The translations under genes and the position numbers were made by a program. A stretch of 35,177 nucleotides of DNA from Oscillospiraceae bacterium (GTDB lineage Bacteria; Bacillota_A; Clostridia; Oscillospirales; WRJC01): contig WQXD01000006.1 of assembly GCA_009785015.1 (NCBI GenBank), forward strand, positions 1 to 35,177, given 5' to 3'. Of the stretch, positions 16,073-23,962 are shown piece after piece (the first letter of the stretch is position 1; the number at the start of each line of letters is the position of its first letter). The notes under the pieces are model-generated. The model was not told the origin of the DNA and did no database searches. It saw only the letters and a program-made list of their open reading frames with translations.

Positions 16073-16102
16073 ATTGTATCACCTTGGCAGGCAAGATGTC
16101 AA
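16073..16102 (-). promoter_or_regulatory. SigmaA promoter of the trp operon
   Basis: On the minus strand a perfect TTGACA (16097-16102) and TACAAT (16073-16078) are spaced by 18 bp. The start is near 16066, just before the T-box stem I. It begins 36 bp after the stop of the S66 peptidase gene, so read-through from that gene is also possible. Confidence 0.85.
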
Positions 16103-16137
16103 GCGGTATTTTGTTAACAATTTGTGAATTTTAATCC

Positions 16138-17034
16138 TTAAAATTTGACAAAATCCATGCATTGGCTGTCGGCGTCAAGTTTCGCGCGTGCCCCAATGGG
16201 CAAAACCGCGTGCCGCGTCCCATGCCCGAAATCATCGGTGTATACCACGGGGATATCATGTTCGGCCCCGAAACGCTCAAGGCAGCAAAGCAGATCCTTT
16301 GGAACGCCGGCGCAGTAATGTCCGAATATCAGGCCTGTCACATTTCGCATAAATTCGCTTTGGCCGATAAAGGCGAGATATGTGCCGACTGCCCCGACCT
16401 CGCTGAATTTTTCGTGATCTTCTAAAAACAGCAAATACTTTGTATCGCGGTCGTACTTGAAATATTTGTTGGCGAGCATGAGCCCGAAAAGCGAGCTGTA
16501 GCCGCCGATCAACGTCCCTTCGCAGAGCCCGCCGCACAGAGTTTTCCAGGTGCTGTCGCTGACAAATCGTTTTGCTTCATATCCCTCGATAAAATGGGAG
16601 CAAAACTGCGTGAAGTCGTAATGGCGCAAATCGACGAACTGTCCGGCTCCCCAGCCGTAATATGTGATCAGCCCCGTCTGCGAATAAACGGCGTTCAATA
16701 TGGACGTGGCGTCGCTGTAGCTGGAAAACAGTTTCGGGTTGCGGCGTATGCTGCCGTAATCGATCAGCGGCAGAATTTCGGCCGCGCCGTCGCCGCCGGA
16801 AAACAATATCATATGCACCGAGTCATCCGCCGCCAAAGCGTTGAGGTCCGCGGCGCGCTCTTTCGCGCTCGCGGCGTAACCATAGGTATCTTTATAGAAA
16901 TTGTCGCCGAATTTTATTTTGAACCCGAGCCGCCGCGCCGCTTCGGCGATTGCATTGTAGCGCTCCGTATCCGCCACATGGCTGGGGCAGAATATCCCGA
17001 TTGTGCCCCCCGGCGGCATTCTTTTTGCCTGCAT
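16138..17034 (-). CDS. S66 peptidase (LD-carboxypeptidase/MccF-like)
   Basis: A 298-residue cytosolic serine peptidase of family S66. The Ser-Glu-His triad is visible: S107 in SYSDAT, E205 in LFLEDHEKF and H271 in DFGHGT, with spacing close to LdcA. The N-terminal part has PPGGTIGIFCPSHV and the FSGGDG turn typical of the family. Members either trim L,D-peptide bonds in recycled muropeptides or, as MccF, inactivate microcin C-type peptide-nucleotide antibiotics; sequence alone does not decide. ATG 17034 has AAGGAG about 10 nt upstream. It follows the MFS transporter gene by 24 bp, so transport plus cytosolic peptide cleavage is the likely shared role. No peptidoglycan recycling genes are nearby. 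Confidence 0.9.
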   Translation of the reverse strand: MQAKRMPPGGTIGIFCPSHVADTERYNAIAEAARRLGFKIKFGDNFYKDTYGYAASAKERAADLNALAADDSVHMILFSGGDGAAEILPLIDYGSIRRNPKLFSSYSDATSILNAVYSQTGLITYYGWGAGQFVDLRHYDFTQFCSHFIEGYEAKRFVSDSTWKTLCGGLCEGTLIGGYSSLFGLMLANKYFKYDRDTKYLLFLEDHEKFSEVGAVGTYLAFIGQSEFMRNVTGLIFGHYCAGVPKDLLCCLERFGAEHDIPVVYTDDFGHGTRHAVLPIGARAKLDADSQCMDFVKF

Positions 17035-17058
17035 TTGTTTTTTTCTCCTTAATTTTAA

Positions 17059-18267
17059 TTATGAATTTGCCGTCCTGTCGGGATTTTTAAACGGCATGAA
17101 TTTCGAAGCCAAAAAAAGCGTCAGATTCAAGCCCGCGCATATCAGCATGAGATTTGTAAAACCGAACCGTTCAATCAAAAATCCGCCCAGTACGCCGGCC
17201 AAACCCCTGGGTATGTAGTAGCTCACGGCGTACAGCAGGGTCTGCCCGAAAGCCATCATTTCTTTTGCCAGGGTCAGATTCAAATAATATATCGCCGCAT
17301 ACATCATGATCGTGCCGAATGAACCCGTTATCAGGCTTACGAGCAGTACCCCCGCGCCGTATGGCAGCAAGGCAAAGCCCAGGCATCTGACAAATTGCAT
17401 GAAAACGCAGAATATGACTATTTTTTTTATGGTGAAACGCCTGAAAAAATAATCGAATTTCACAAAAAAAACCAATTCGCCCGTAATCGTCAGAAACACG
17501 GTCAGCCCCCAGATCCACGGCGGCAGATTCAACGTTTTTTCCAAATAATTCTGCGTGAAGTTATAATAGCTGCCAAAAGCGAACTGCATCGCGAAGATGA
17601 AGATAAACAGGGTCACGCAGGTTTTGTCTTTGAAAAAGGTTTTATACGATATATCCTTTTTGCCGCGCGCGTGCCCCTTGACCGGCGGCAGCTTTTTTAC
17701 CGAAACCGCGGCGAACAAAGCCATAACCGCGAAAACGGGGAATATTATTTTGACATCTATATAATCGCCGAAAATACTGAGGGCAAGGGTGAGAAACAGC
17801 GCAATCAGCCCGAAACACAAAGAGCCGAAAAATCTTACGGGCCCGTATCTTATTCCCGCGGACACGGCGTATTCGAGCAGAACCGCATCCAGCAGACCGC
17901 CGAACGGCGAAAGGAAAAACATGAACAGCCCGAAAACAAATATGAGGTAAATGAGCGAACTGCTCAGCCGGGCCGTGTAAAACACGACGGCGGCGGCGGA
18001 TATGATAAATATGAGAACGTTGTTTTTGTATTTCGCCCTGTCGCTCGCAATCCCGAACAAAACCATCGAAACAATTCCGACAATCGGCCCCACGGACAAA
18101 ATGATCCCTATTTCGCCGTCGCTTTTTCCCGCTATATCCTTGAGATATTTGGGCACGAAGGAATAATAGACCGCAAGAAGGCTGTAAACCAAGGCGTTTG
18201 CCGTAAAGAAAGGCAGCAGAAAACGAAACGCCGGAATCTGTTTCGGATTTTCGGAAACATTTTTCAT
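17059..18267 (-). CDS. MFS transporter (LacY/PPP-like MFS_1)
   Basis: A 402-residue integral membrane protein with about 12 hydrophobic segments, divided by a central charged loop around VKKLPPVKGHARGKKD. The segment IRYGPVRFFGSLCFG after helix 4 and the FGIASDRAKYKNN loop between helices 2 and 3 resemble the LacY/nucleoside-permease/phenylpropionate-permease branch (MFS_1_like). The substrate is unknown. ATG 18267 is the only methionine near the start but has no recognisable Shine-Dalgarno site, so translation may be weak or use another mechanism. It is co-directional with the S66 peptidase, with a 24-bp gap, suggesting it moves a peptide or muropeptide-like compound that the peptidase handles; this is inference. 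Confidence 0.9.
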   Translation of the reverse strand: MKNVSENPKQIPAFRFLLPFFTANALVYSLLAVYYSFVPKYLKDIAGKSDGEIGIILSVGPIVGIVSMVLFGIASDRAKYKNNVLIFIISAAAVVFYTARLSSSLIYLIFVFGLFMFFLSPFGGLLDAVLLEYAVSAGIRYGPVRFFGSLCFGLIALFLTLALSIFGDYIDVKIIFPVFAVMALFAAVSVKKLPPVKGHARGKKDISYKTFFKDKTCVTLFIFIFAMQFAFGSYYNFTQNYLEKTLNLPPWIWGLTVFLTITGELVFFVKFDYFFRRFTIKKIVIFCVFMQFVRCLGFALLPYGAGVLLVSLITGSFGTIMMYAAIYYLNLTLAKEMMAFGQTLLYAVSYYIPRGLAGVLGGFLIERFGFTNLMLICAGLNLTLFLASKFMPFKNPDRTANS

Positions 18268-18289
18268 AAATATAATATACTCAATCTAT

Positions 18290-18319
18290 ATTTTAAGTAA
18301 AATTTGAATGTGTTGTAAA
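18290..18319 (-). promoter_or_regulatory. Possible promoter of the MFS-S66 pair
   Basis: On the minus strand TTTACA (18314-18319) and TAAAAT (18290-18295) are 18 bp apart in the 57-bp gap after the second UroD-family gene, giving a leader of roughly 16 nt. The match is moderate and the gap is generally AT-rich, so the pair may instead be transcribed from upstream. Confidence 0.35.
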
Positions 18320-18324
18320 ATAAA

Positions 18325-19386
18325 TCATTTTCCGTACATGGCATCGATGTTTTCAACCGGAACGTCGCCGATCATGTCCTGGTCGGGACCTATGATGATT
18401 CCGGAGGGGCCGAGCGTTTTTATTATGTTTGCCACTTGTGCGCGCACTTCCCCGGGCGTCCCGAACGGCAGCGTCGTCTGCGTCGAAACGGCTCCGTGAA
18501 AGCATATTTTTCCCTTGTAGCCCTCAGCCAAAATTTCCGGCGACATTTTATACGCGTCCGCCTGAACCGGATCCAAAATATCCACTCCTATATCGACAAG
18601 ATGGGGGATAATGTCAAATACCGCTCCGCATGTGTGGAACATGGCCGTTTTGACGTATTTTTTCGCGCCTGCCACTATTCGGCGCATGTTCTCCTTGAAA
18701 AACTCTTCGTAATGTTTTTCGGAGATGAACATCGAGCCCTGCGTGCCGAAATCCGAGCCGAAATAATATATGTCGATATATTTCCCGCAGGCGCTCAAAT
18801 ACGCTTCATTCCACGATATATACATGTCCGTCACCCTCGTGATAAGCGCTTTTACGAGCTCCGGCTCGTCATACAGCGAGCACAAAAAGCGTTCCTCGCC
18901 CAAAAGGGAGCGCGACTGCGTGAACAGCGAAGCCCATACCCCGCCGACCACCGCGCGCCCCGATCCGGCGGCGTTTTCCGCGTGCTTTGCGCTCTGCCCG
19001 GTATTTACTATACGAAAGTCCGGGAAACCAAACGACGCTATATAATCTATATCGTCAATGTCTTCAAAGGCGGGCTTTATGATCGCGTCCGTGACATATG
19101 AGCCGTTTGTGGCCCTCTGATGCAAATTTCCGAACATATCGTAATAACAGTCTTTTATATCGCAGCCCTTTGTCTCGACGCTGTCATATATGACCGGCAC
19201 GTGCGTGGTGTCTATATTGTAATAATCATAGAGCTCCGTCATATCCCCGAAACCTTTTTTTTTCATGACTGCCTCCGCGACATTCGGGTTCGCGCGGAAG
19301 AGACGCGGCGGACGGTCGATGTCCTCATTCATGTGGGCCGCCCTCAAAACCCTCTCGCGCGATGACAGAAGTTCTGCGTTTTTCAT
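18325..19386 (-). CDS. Uroporphyrinogen decarboxylase-family protein, second copy
   Basis: A 353-residue URO-D superfamily protein, distantly related to the one at 2564. It has the N-terminal SSRERVLRAAHMNEDIDRPP motif and HTCG with H251 and C253, the zinc-binding HxC of the MtaA/CmuA branch, at the same residue numbers as in the first copy. The later position that is Cys in MtaA-type proteins reads GPDQDMIGDVP here, so the usual third ligand is missing. The segment FHGAVSTQTTLPFGTPGEV is typical of the many uncharacterised clostridial members. ATG 19386 has GGAGGG 7 nt upstream; a TTG at 19401 is less likely. It follows the topoisomerase-like gene by 20 bp in the same direction. No corrinoid protein is present. 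Confidence 0.85.
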   Translation of the reverse strand: MKNAELLSSRERVLRAAHMNEDIDRPPRLFRANPNVAEAVMKKKGFGDMTELYDYYNIDTTHVPVIYDSVETKGCDIKDCYYDMFGNLHQRATNGSYVTDAIIKPAFEDIDDIDYIASFGFPDFRIVNTGQSAKHAENAAGSGRAVVGGVWASLFTQSRSLLGEERFLCSLYDEPELVKALITRVTDMYISWNEAYLSACGKYIDIYYFGSDFGTQGSMFISEKHYEEFFKENMRRIVAGAKKYVKTAMFHTCGAVFDIIPHLVDIGVDILDPVQADAYKMSPEILAEGYKGKICFHGAVSTQTTLPFGTPGEVRAQVANIIKTLGPSGIIIGPDQDMIGDVPVENIDAMYGK

Positions 19387-19406
19387 TTTTTTACCCTCCA
19401 AAATAA

Positions 19407-21398
19407 TTATATGTCCGCCGATTCCGCGTACCTGTGGCTGTTTTCCGCGATAAATTTTTTGCGCCCCTGCAAATCGTCGCCCAGCAGCGTGTCGAACATA
19501 ATTTCCGTCATATGCTCCTCATCCCGGTTCACGCAGATCAGCCTGCGGGTTTCGGGGGCCATCGTGGTAAAACTCATCATGTCCGGCTCGTTTTCGCCGA
19601 GGCCTTTTGAGCGCTGTATGGTGTATTTTTTGTCTTTGAGCTTTGAGACGATTTCGTTTTTTTCCTTTTCGTTGTAGGCGAACTGTATATTATCCCTGCA
19701 GGTTATCTCAAACAGCGGGGATTCGGCTATATACACTTTTTTCAGTTTTATCAAAGTGGGCAGCAGCCGGTAAAACATGGTCATGATCAGCGTTCTGATG
19801 TGATAACCGTCTTCGTCGGCGTCCGTGCAGATTATTATTTTGTTCCATTTGAGCATGTCTATATCGAAATCCGTCAGGTCCTTGTGCGATTTTGTCCTGA
19901 TTTCGACGCCGCAGCCGATGACCCTGAGCAAATCCATTATTATTTCGTTTTTGAAAATCCTGTCGTATGTGGATTTGAGGCAGTTGAAAGTCTTTCCCCT
20001 TACCGGTATTATCGCCTGGAATTCCGCGTTTCTCGCCAGTTTGCACGAAGTCAGCGCCGAATCGCCCTCAACTATGTAGAGCTCGCGCAGGGAAGCGTCC
20101 CTCGAGCGGCAGTTCACGAATTTTTCGACCCTGTTTCCCATTTCCATTCCCGAGGACAGCTTCTTTTTGAGGTTGAGCCTGGCGCTTTCGGCGCTCTCCC
20201 TGGAGCGTTTGTTTATCAAAACCTGCGCTGCGATCTTTTCGGCGTCATTTGGGTTTTCGGCGAAATAGACCTCGAAGTTGTGTTTTAGAAAATCCGTCAT
20301 GGCTTCCGTCACAAATACGTTGTTTATGGCTTTTTTGGTCTGGTTTGCGTAACTTGTCTGGGTCGAAAAACAATTCGTGACGCACACGAGGCAGTCCTCT
20401 ATATCGGCGAAAATGATTTTGCTCTCGTTTTTGGTGTATTTGCCGCTGCTCTTCAGATACCGGTCCACGGCGAAAACAGCCGCGCTTTTCAGCGCTTTTT
20501 CGGGCGAGCCGCCGTGCTCGAGATATGAAGAATTGTGATAGTACTCTATATTTGCCAAAGTGTTGGAAAAACACAGCGAAATCTGCATTTTCACCTTGTA
20601 CTCCGGCTTGTCCTCCCGGTCGCGCCCCGTCCTTTCCCCATTCCACAAAACCGGCTTTGTCAAAAAATTCTCGCCCGCGAGCTCTTCGATATAGTCCAAT
20701 ATGCCGTTTTTGTACAGATATTCCGTTTTGATAAATTCACCGGTTTCCCTGTTCTGAAAATTCAATATGAATTTTATGCCCGCGTTCACTATGGACTGCT
20801 TTTTCATAACGTCCGCGTAATATTCATAGGGTATCGCTATATCCGTAAAAACTTCCAGGTCGGGCTTCCAATACTGAGTCGTGCCGGTTTTGTTTGTGGC
20901 GGCCGGCTCTTTTGCAAGCTGGGTGACCGCTTCGCCTTTTTTAAACGAAATCTGATGCTTTGTTTTGTTATACACGGACGTGACCTCGAAAAATTCCGAA
21001 GAATACTGCGTGGCGCAGGCCCCGAGCCCGTTTAAGCCCAAGGAAAATTCGTATATCCCCCCTTCTTCGTTGTTGTATTTGCCCCCCGCGTACAATTCGC
21101 AGTACACGAGCTCCCAGTTGTATTTCTGCTCTTTTTCGTTCCAGTCCAAAGGAAGCCCTCTGGCAAAATCCTCCACTTTTATCGAAAGGTCGGAATAGGA
21201 AGTGACTATTATGGAGCTGCCGTAGCCCTCTTTCGCCTCGTCGACCGAATTGGTGAGGATCTCGAAAAAAGCGTGCTGGCAGCCTTCGAGCCCGTCTGAT
21301 CCGAACATGACGGCGGGGCGTTTTCTCACCCTGTCCGCCCCCTTGAGCGAGGATATGGTGTCGTCGTTGTATATTTTGATTTCCGTATTTTTCGCCAT
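19407..21398 (-). CDS. Divergent type IIA topoisomerase B subunit (GyrB/ParE paralogue)
   Basis: A 663-residue protein with full GyrB/ParE layout. The GHKL ATPase has FFEILTNSVDEA with E46 and N50, VEDFARGLP where relatives read VxDNGRGIP, and an ATP lid reading GLNGLG in place of GxHGVG. A transducer domain follows, then Toprim with EGDSA (E444) and TDADEDG (D526, D528, D530), and the conserved QRSKGLGE near the end. Catalytic acids are kept, so it is probably active, but the altered motifs set it apart from standard GyrB. The A subunit that such genes normally adjoin is not present; a UroD-family gene follows after 20 bp. ATG 21398 has GAGGAG 8 nt upstream and a strong promoter at 21431-21459. 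It may be the B half of a secondary topoisomerase. Confidence 0.9.
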   Translation of the reverse strand: MAKNTEIKIYNDDTISSLKGADRVRKRPAVMFGSDGLEGCQHAFFEILTNSVDEAKEGYGSSIIVTSYSDLSIKVEDFARGLPLDWNEKEQKYNWELVYCELYAGGKYNNEEGGIYEFSLGLNGLGACATQYSSEFFEVTSVYNKTKHQISFKKGEAVTQLAKEPAATNKTGTTQYWKPDLEVFTDIAIPYEYYADVMKKQSIVNAGIKFILNFQNRETGEFIKTEYLYKNGILDYIEELAGENFLTKPVLWNGERTGRDREDKPEYKVKMQISLCFSNTLANIEYYHNSSYLEHGGSPEKALKSAAVFAVDRYLKSSGKYTKNESKIIFADIEDCLVCVTNCFSTQTSYANQTKKAINNVFVTEAMTDFLKHNFEVYFAENPNDAEKIAAQVLINKRSRESAESARLNLKKKLSSGMEMGNRVEKFVNCRSRDASLRELYIVEGDSALTSCKLARNAEFQAIIPVRGKTFNCLKSTYDRIFKNEIIMDLLRVIGCGVEIRTKSHKDLTDFDIDMLKWNKIIICTDADEDGYHIRTLIMTMFYRLLPTLIKLKKVYIAESPLFEITCRDNIQFAYNEKEKNEIVSKLKDKKYTIQRSKGLGENEPDMMSFTTMAPETRRLICVNRDEEHMTEIMFDTLLGDDLQGRKKFIAENSHRYAESADI

Positions 21399-21430
21399 CT
21401 TTTATTCTCCTCGTGACATTATCTGGTTTT

Positions 21431-21459
21431 ATTATATCAATTTTTTTAAAAAAAGTCAA
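21431..21459 (-). promoter_or_regulatory. SigmaA promoter of the topoisomerase-like gene
   Basis: On the minus strand TTGACT (21454-21459) and TATAAT (21431-21436) are separated by a 17-bp, almost pure A/T spacer, giving a leader of about 25 nt. The inverted repeat at 21503-21530 lies upstream of it. Confidence 0.8.
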
Positions 21460-21502
21460 CGGGATTTTCCCCTTTTTTTCACATACCAAAATTATATCAC
21501 AC

Positions 21503-21530
21503 TTAATATGACAACTATTCGTCATATTAA
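21503..21530. promoter_or_regulatory. Perfect 10-bp inverted repeat between divergent promoters
   Basis: TTAATATGAC (21503-21512) and GTCATATTAA (21521-21530) are exact reverse complements with an 8-bp spacer. The repeat sits 44 bp upstream of the minus-strand -35 and 42 bp upstream of the plus-strand -35, and no T-run follows it on either strand. It looks like an operator for a dimeric regulator rather than a terminator. The regulator is not encoded next to it. Confidence 0.6.
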
Positions 21531-21571
21531 AGCCGAACGCTTTGTTAAATTATATAATTATATTTTTCGAA

Positions 21572-21600
21572 TTGACAATGAGCGGCAAGAGTGGTATAAT
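21572..21600 (+). promoter_or_regulatory. Consensus extended -10 promoter of the GH36-like operon
   Basis: TTGACA (21572-21577), 17 bp, then TATAAT (21595-21600) preceded by TG at -15/-14 (TGGTATAAT). This matches the full consensus and predicts strong basal transcription starting near 21607, so it would need repression if the genes are inducible. Confidence 0.88.
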
Positions 21601-21606
21601 GATTGG

Positions 21607-21628
21607 TAAACCAAACGATTGTTGTTTA
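21607..21628 (+). promoter_or_regulatory. Possible LacI-type operator at the GH36-like transcript start
   Basis: TAAAC (21607-21611) and GTTTA (21624-21628) are inverted repeats 12 bp apart, with an imperfect CAAACGATTG core containing a central CG, as in many LacI-family operators. It begins at the predicted +1 and ends at the ribosome binding site. The symmetry is imperfect, so this is tentative. Confidence 0.3.
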
Positions 21629-21641
21629 GGAGTTTTGTTTT

Positions 21642-23939
21642 ATGATAATAAAAATCAACGAAAATAACCGCGGTATTCCGGTCACCGAAAAATTTTTTAT
21701 GGACAGCGACGCCGGATTCGATTTTTCCGCGCTTGAAATCCGGAAAAAATCGGGAGATATTTTTGACGGCGGACTCGAAACGGAATTTGCGCCCGTCGTC
21801 GACAAACAAAAAAAAATAACCCTGCATTCTTCGGTTGTCATCAAATATTTTCCGGATGAAAATGTGGTAAGAAAAACGCTCAAATACAAATTTACCGGCG
21901 GAGATGTATTTGTCAAGGATATCGTGCTTGAAAAAGTCGATATTTCGGTTTACAAGATGCTCAATGACCTGAGCGATTACAACCCGGATATATACGAAAG
22001 TTTTGCCTCCGGCAGCCGGGTCGCGTATTTTGATTATTTCGCGCTCGGAATTGAATTTCCCGCGGCTTTTACGCACAGCGAGGGCGATACCCTGTTTGTG
22101 ACGCAGATACCCTACGCGCTCAAAGAAGCGGACATCTGGCACGAAAGCAAAACAATGGCCTGCATTCTGTCCGATTTGCCCGGCAGGGATAATATCCGCG
22201 CGGCGTTTGAAAAATATATAAAGGCAAAAGCGGTCAAGCACAACGGCGTGCATTTCAATTACAACGGCTGGTGGACGAGCGAGATACCCATCGTCGAAGA
22301 AAAGTTCGGCGCGCTTTTGAACACCTTTCGGGACAATCTGTATACCGCCGGCGCGTATTTCGACAGTTTTACCATCGACCTGGGCTGGTCGGACGACTGC
22401 AGCATATGGCGGATAAATCCCCGTCTTTTCCCCGAAGGCTTTAAAAATATACAGGCGCTGGCCGCAGAGCAGAATTCGTCGATCGGATTGTGGTGCTCTC
22501 CGGGAGGATGCTATGAATTCGCCCTCAATAACCAATGGGCGAAAGAAAACGGGTATGACGTGAGCGCGTTATACATACCCCCGATAGATTGGACTATGAA
22601 TCACCTGTGCCTCGCCTCGGATAAATACGCGGACGATATGATTGAAAACCTGTCGGATATTGTCGGAAAATACAAACTGGCGCAGGTGAAACTCGACGGC
22701 GCGGTATTGGACTGCCGCACGGACGGGCACGGGCATATTCCGGCTGTAGGCGCGGCGGAAAAATCCTGTGAAAACCTGATCCGCCTGTTTAACGCCCTCA
22801 AAGCGGCAAACCCCGATGTATGGCTCGAACCGACCTGCTTTGCATATAACGCCAGTCCGTGGTGGCTCATGTATGCCGATTCGGTTACCGGCTCTTTCGG
22901 CGACGACCAGCCTTACGGCGTATGCCCGGCTCCAATGCACAGGGAGTCGCTCACTTCCGCGCGCGATTATTATAATTTGCAGGGGGCCGTGGGCGGATTC
23001 GTGCCGATCGATTATCAGGAGGTGCTCGGCATAATACACCAGACAGAAGACGATTTTACCAACGACGCAGTCACCGTGATACTCCGCGGGAATATGTTCG
23101 TATCCGCGTATATAAATCCCAAATATATGGCCCCGGAGAGGTATTTGCGGCTTGCGGCGATTATGAACTGGGCAAGGAAAAACGAAAAAATCCTCGAAAG
23201 CACGGTTCCGATACCGTTTGAGAAATGGAAGAACAGAGCTTTCGATAAGCTGACGGGAGAACCGCATCCCAAAGAGCCTTACGGTTACAGTCATTTTAAC
23301 GGATACGGCAATATCTGTCTTTTGCGCAACCCCGTGATAAAAATGCAGAGCATCGAATACACCGCGCCGCGCAGCGGCGATATCATCAGCCTCTATCCCG
23401 AGGTCAGGTGCTACAAAAAAGGCGTCCGCGCGGGTGAGACCGTCGATATACCGCTTTTGCCGTATGAAACCGTGGTGCTGACGGTTGAAAACGAAAACAC
23501 AACTGGCGATTATCCGGTATTCGAGAGAGAGGAAACGATAAAAATCGACAGGGACAAAATCAGCGTTGCTGCCGACAGCGAATTTCTGTATCTGCTGGAA
23601 TCCGACCGGGAGCTGCCGGAAGATATATCGGTAAAAATAACGGTAAACGGGGAGATAACCGAGCCCGCCGTTTCATCGACAAAGGACGCATGGGCGGCCG
23701 TCAGCGGCAAAAGAAGCGTCCACTGGGCGTTTTATATGATAAAGCTCACGCCGGGAACATATGATATAGCCGTTTTCGACGGCATTGAAAATGAACCGGG
23801 CGCAAGTTCCAGCCAAATTAAAAAATCGGCGTATGTACTGACAAGCAAATCAGGCGCTGCGGCAAATGATATATTCGAACACGCCAACGCCCTGCCTCAT
23901 CCGGAAAAAATTTACTGTTACAGCATACAAGTTTTTTGA
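21642..23939 (+). CDS. GH36-like (clan GH-D) glycoside hydrolase
   Basis: A 765-residue protein with a beta-sandwich-like N-terminal part, a central TIM barrel (about 200-560) and a C-terminal beta region. The barrel shows FTIDLGWSDDCSIW, an IGLWCSPGG strand, VKLDG with D352 as probable nucleophile, and YADSVTGSFGDD with D413 as a candidate acid/base. This arrangement resembles alpha-galactosidases and relatives of GH36/GH27, but the exact substrate is not certain. There is no signal peptide, so it acts in the cytosol on imported sugars. ATG 21642 has TAGGAG 9 nt upstream and a near-ideal promoter. The alkaline phosphatase gene follows within 24 bp. No sugar transporter lies beside it, although the solute-binding proteins earlier in the window could be functional partners. 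Confidence 0.78.
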   Translation: MIIKINENNRGIPVTEKFFMDSDAGFDFSALEIRKKSGDIFDGGLETEFAPVVDKQKKITLHSSVVIKYFPDENVVRKTLKYKFTGGDVFVKDIVLEKVDISVYKMLNDLSDYNPDIYESFASGSRVAYFDYFALGIEFPAAFTHSEGDTLFVTQIPYALKEADIWHESKTMACILSDLPGRDNIRAAFEKYIKAKAVKHNGVHFNYNGWWTSEIPIVEEKFGALLNTFRDNLYTAGAYFDSFTIDLGWSDDCSIWRINPRLFPEGFKNIQALAAEQNSSIGLWCSPGGCYEFALNNQWAKENGYDVSALYIPPIDWTMNHLCLASDKYADDMIENLSDIVGKYKLAQVKLDGAVLDCRTDGHGHIPAVGAAEKSCENLIRLFNALKAANPDVWLEPTCFAYNASPWWLMYADSVTGSFGDDQPYGVCPAPMHRESLTSARDYYNLQGAVGGFVPIDYQEVLGIIHQTEDDFTNDAVTVILRGNMFVSAYINPKYMAPERYLRLAAIMNWARKNEKILESTVPIPFEKWKNRAFDKLTGEPHPKEPYGYSHFNGYGNICLLRNPVIKMQSIEYTAPRSGDIISLYPEVRCYKKGVRAGETVDIPLLPYETVVLTVENENTTGDYPVFEREETIKIDRDKISVAADSEFLYLLESDRELPEDISVKITVNGEITEPAVSSTKDAWAAVSGKRSVHWAFYMIKLTPGTYDIAVFDGIENEPGASSSQIKKSAYVLTSKSGAAANDIFEHANALPHPEKIYCYSIQVF

Positions 23940-23962
23940 ATAAAAATACAGGTATTTTGATT

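Noticed and set aside
15906..16094. 62-codon minus-strand frame over the trp leader, considered as a leader peptide
   Set aside because: It starts upstream of the predicted transcription start and its bases are fully explained by the T-box structure; no run of Trp codons is present.
17395..18300. 301-codon plus-strand open frame opposite the MFS transporter gene
   Set aside because: It is antisense to a clear membrane transporter, its translation is rich in Arg, Glu and Gln with no recognisable domain, and it has no ribosome binding site.
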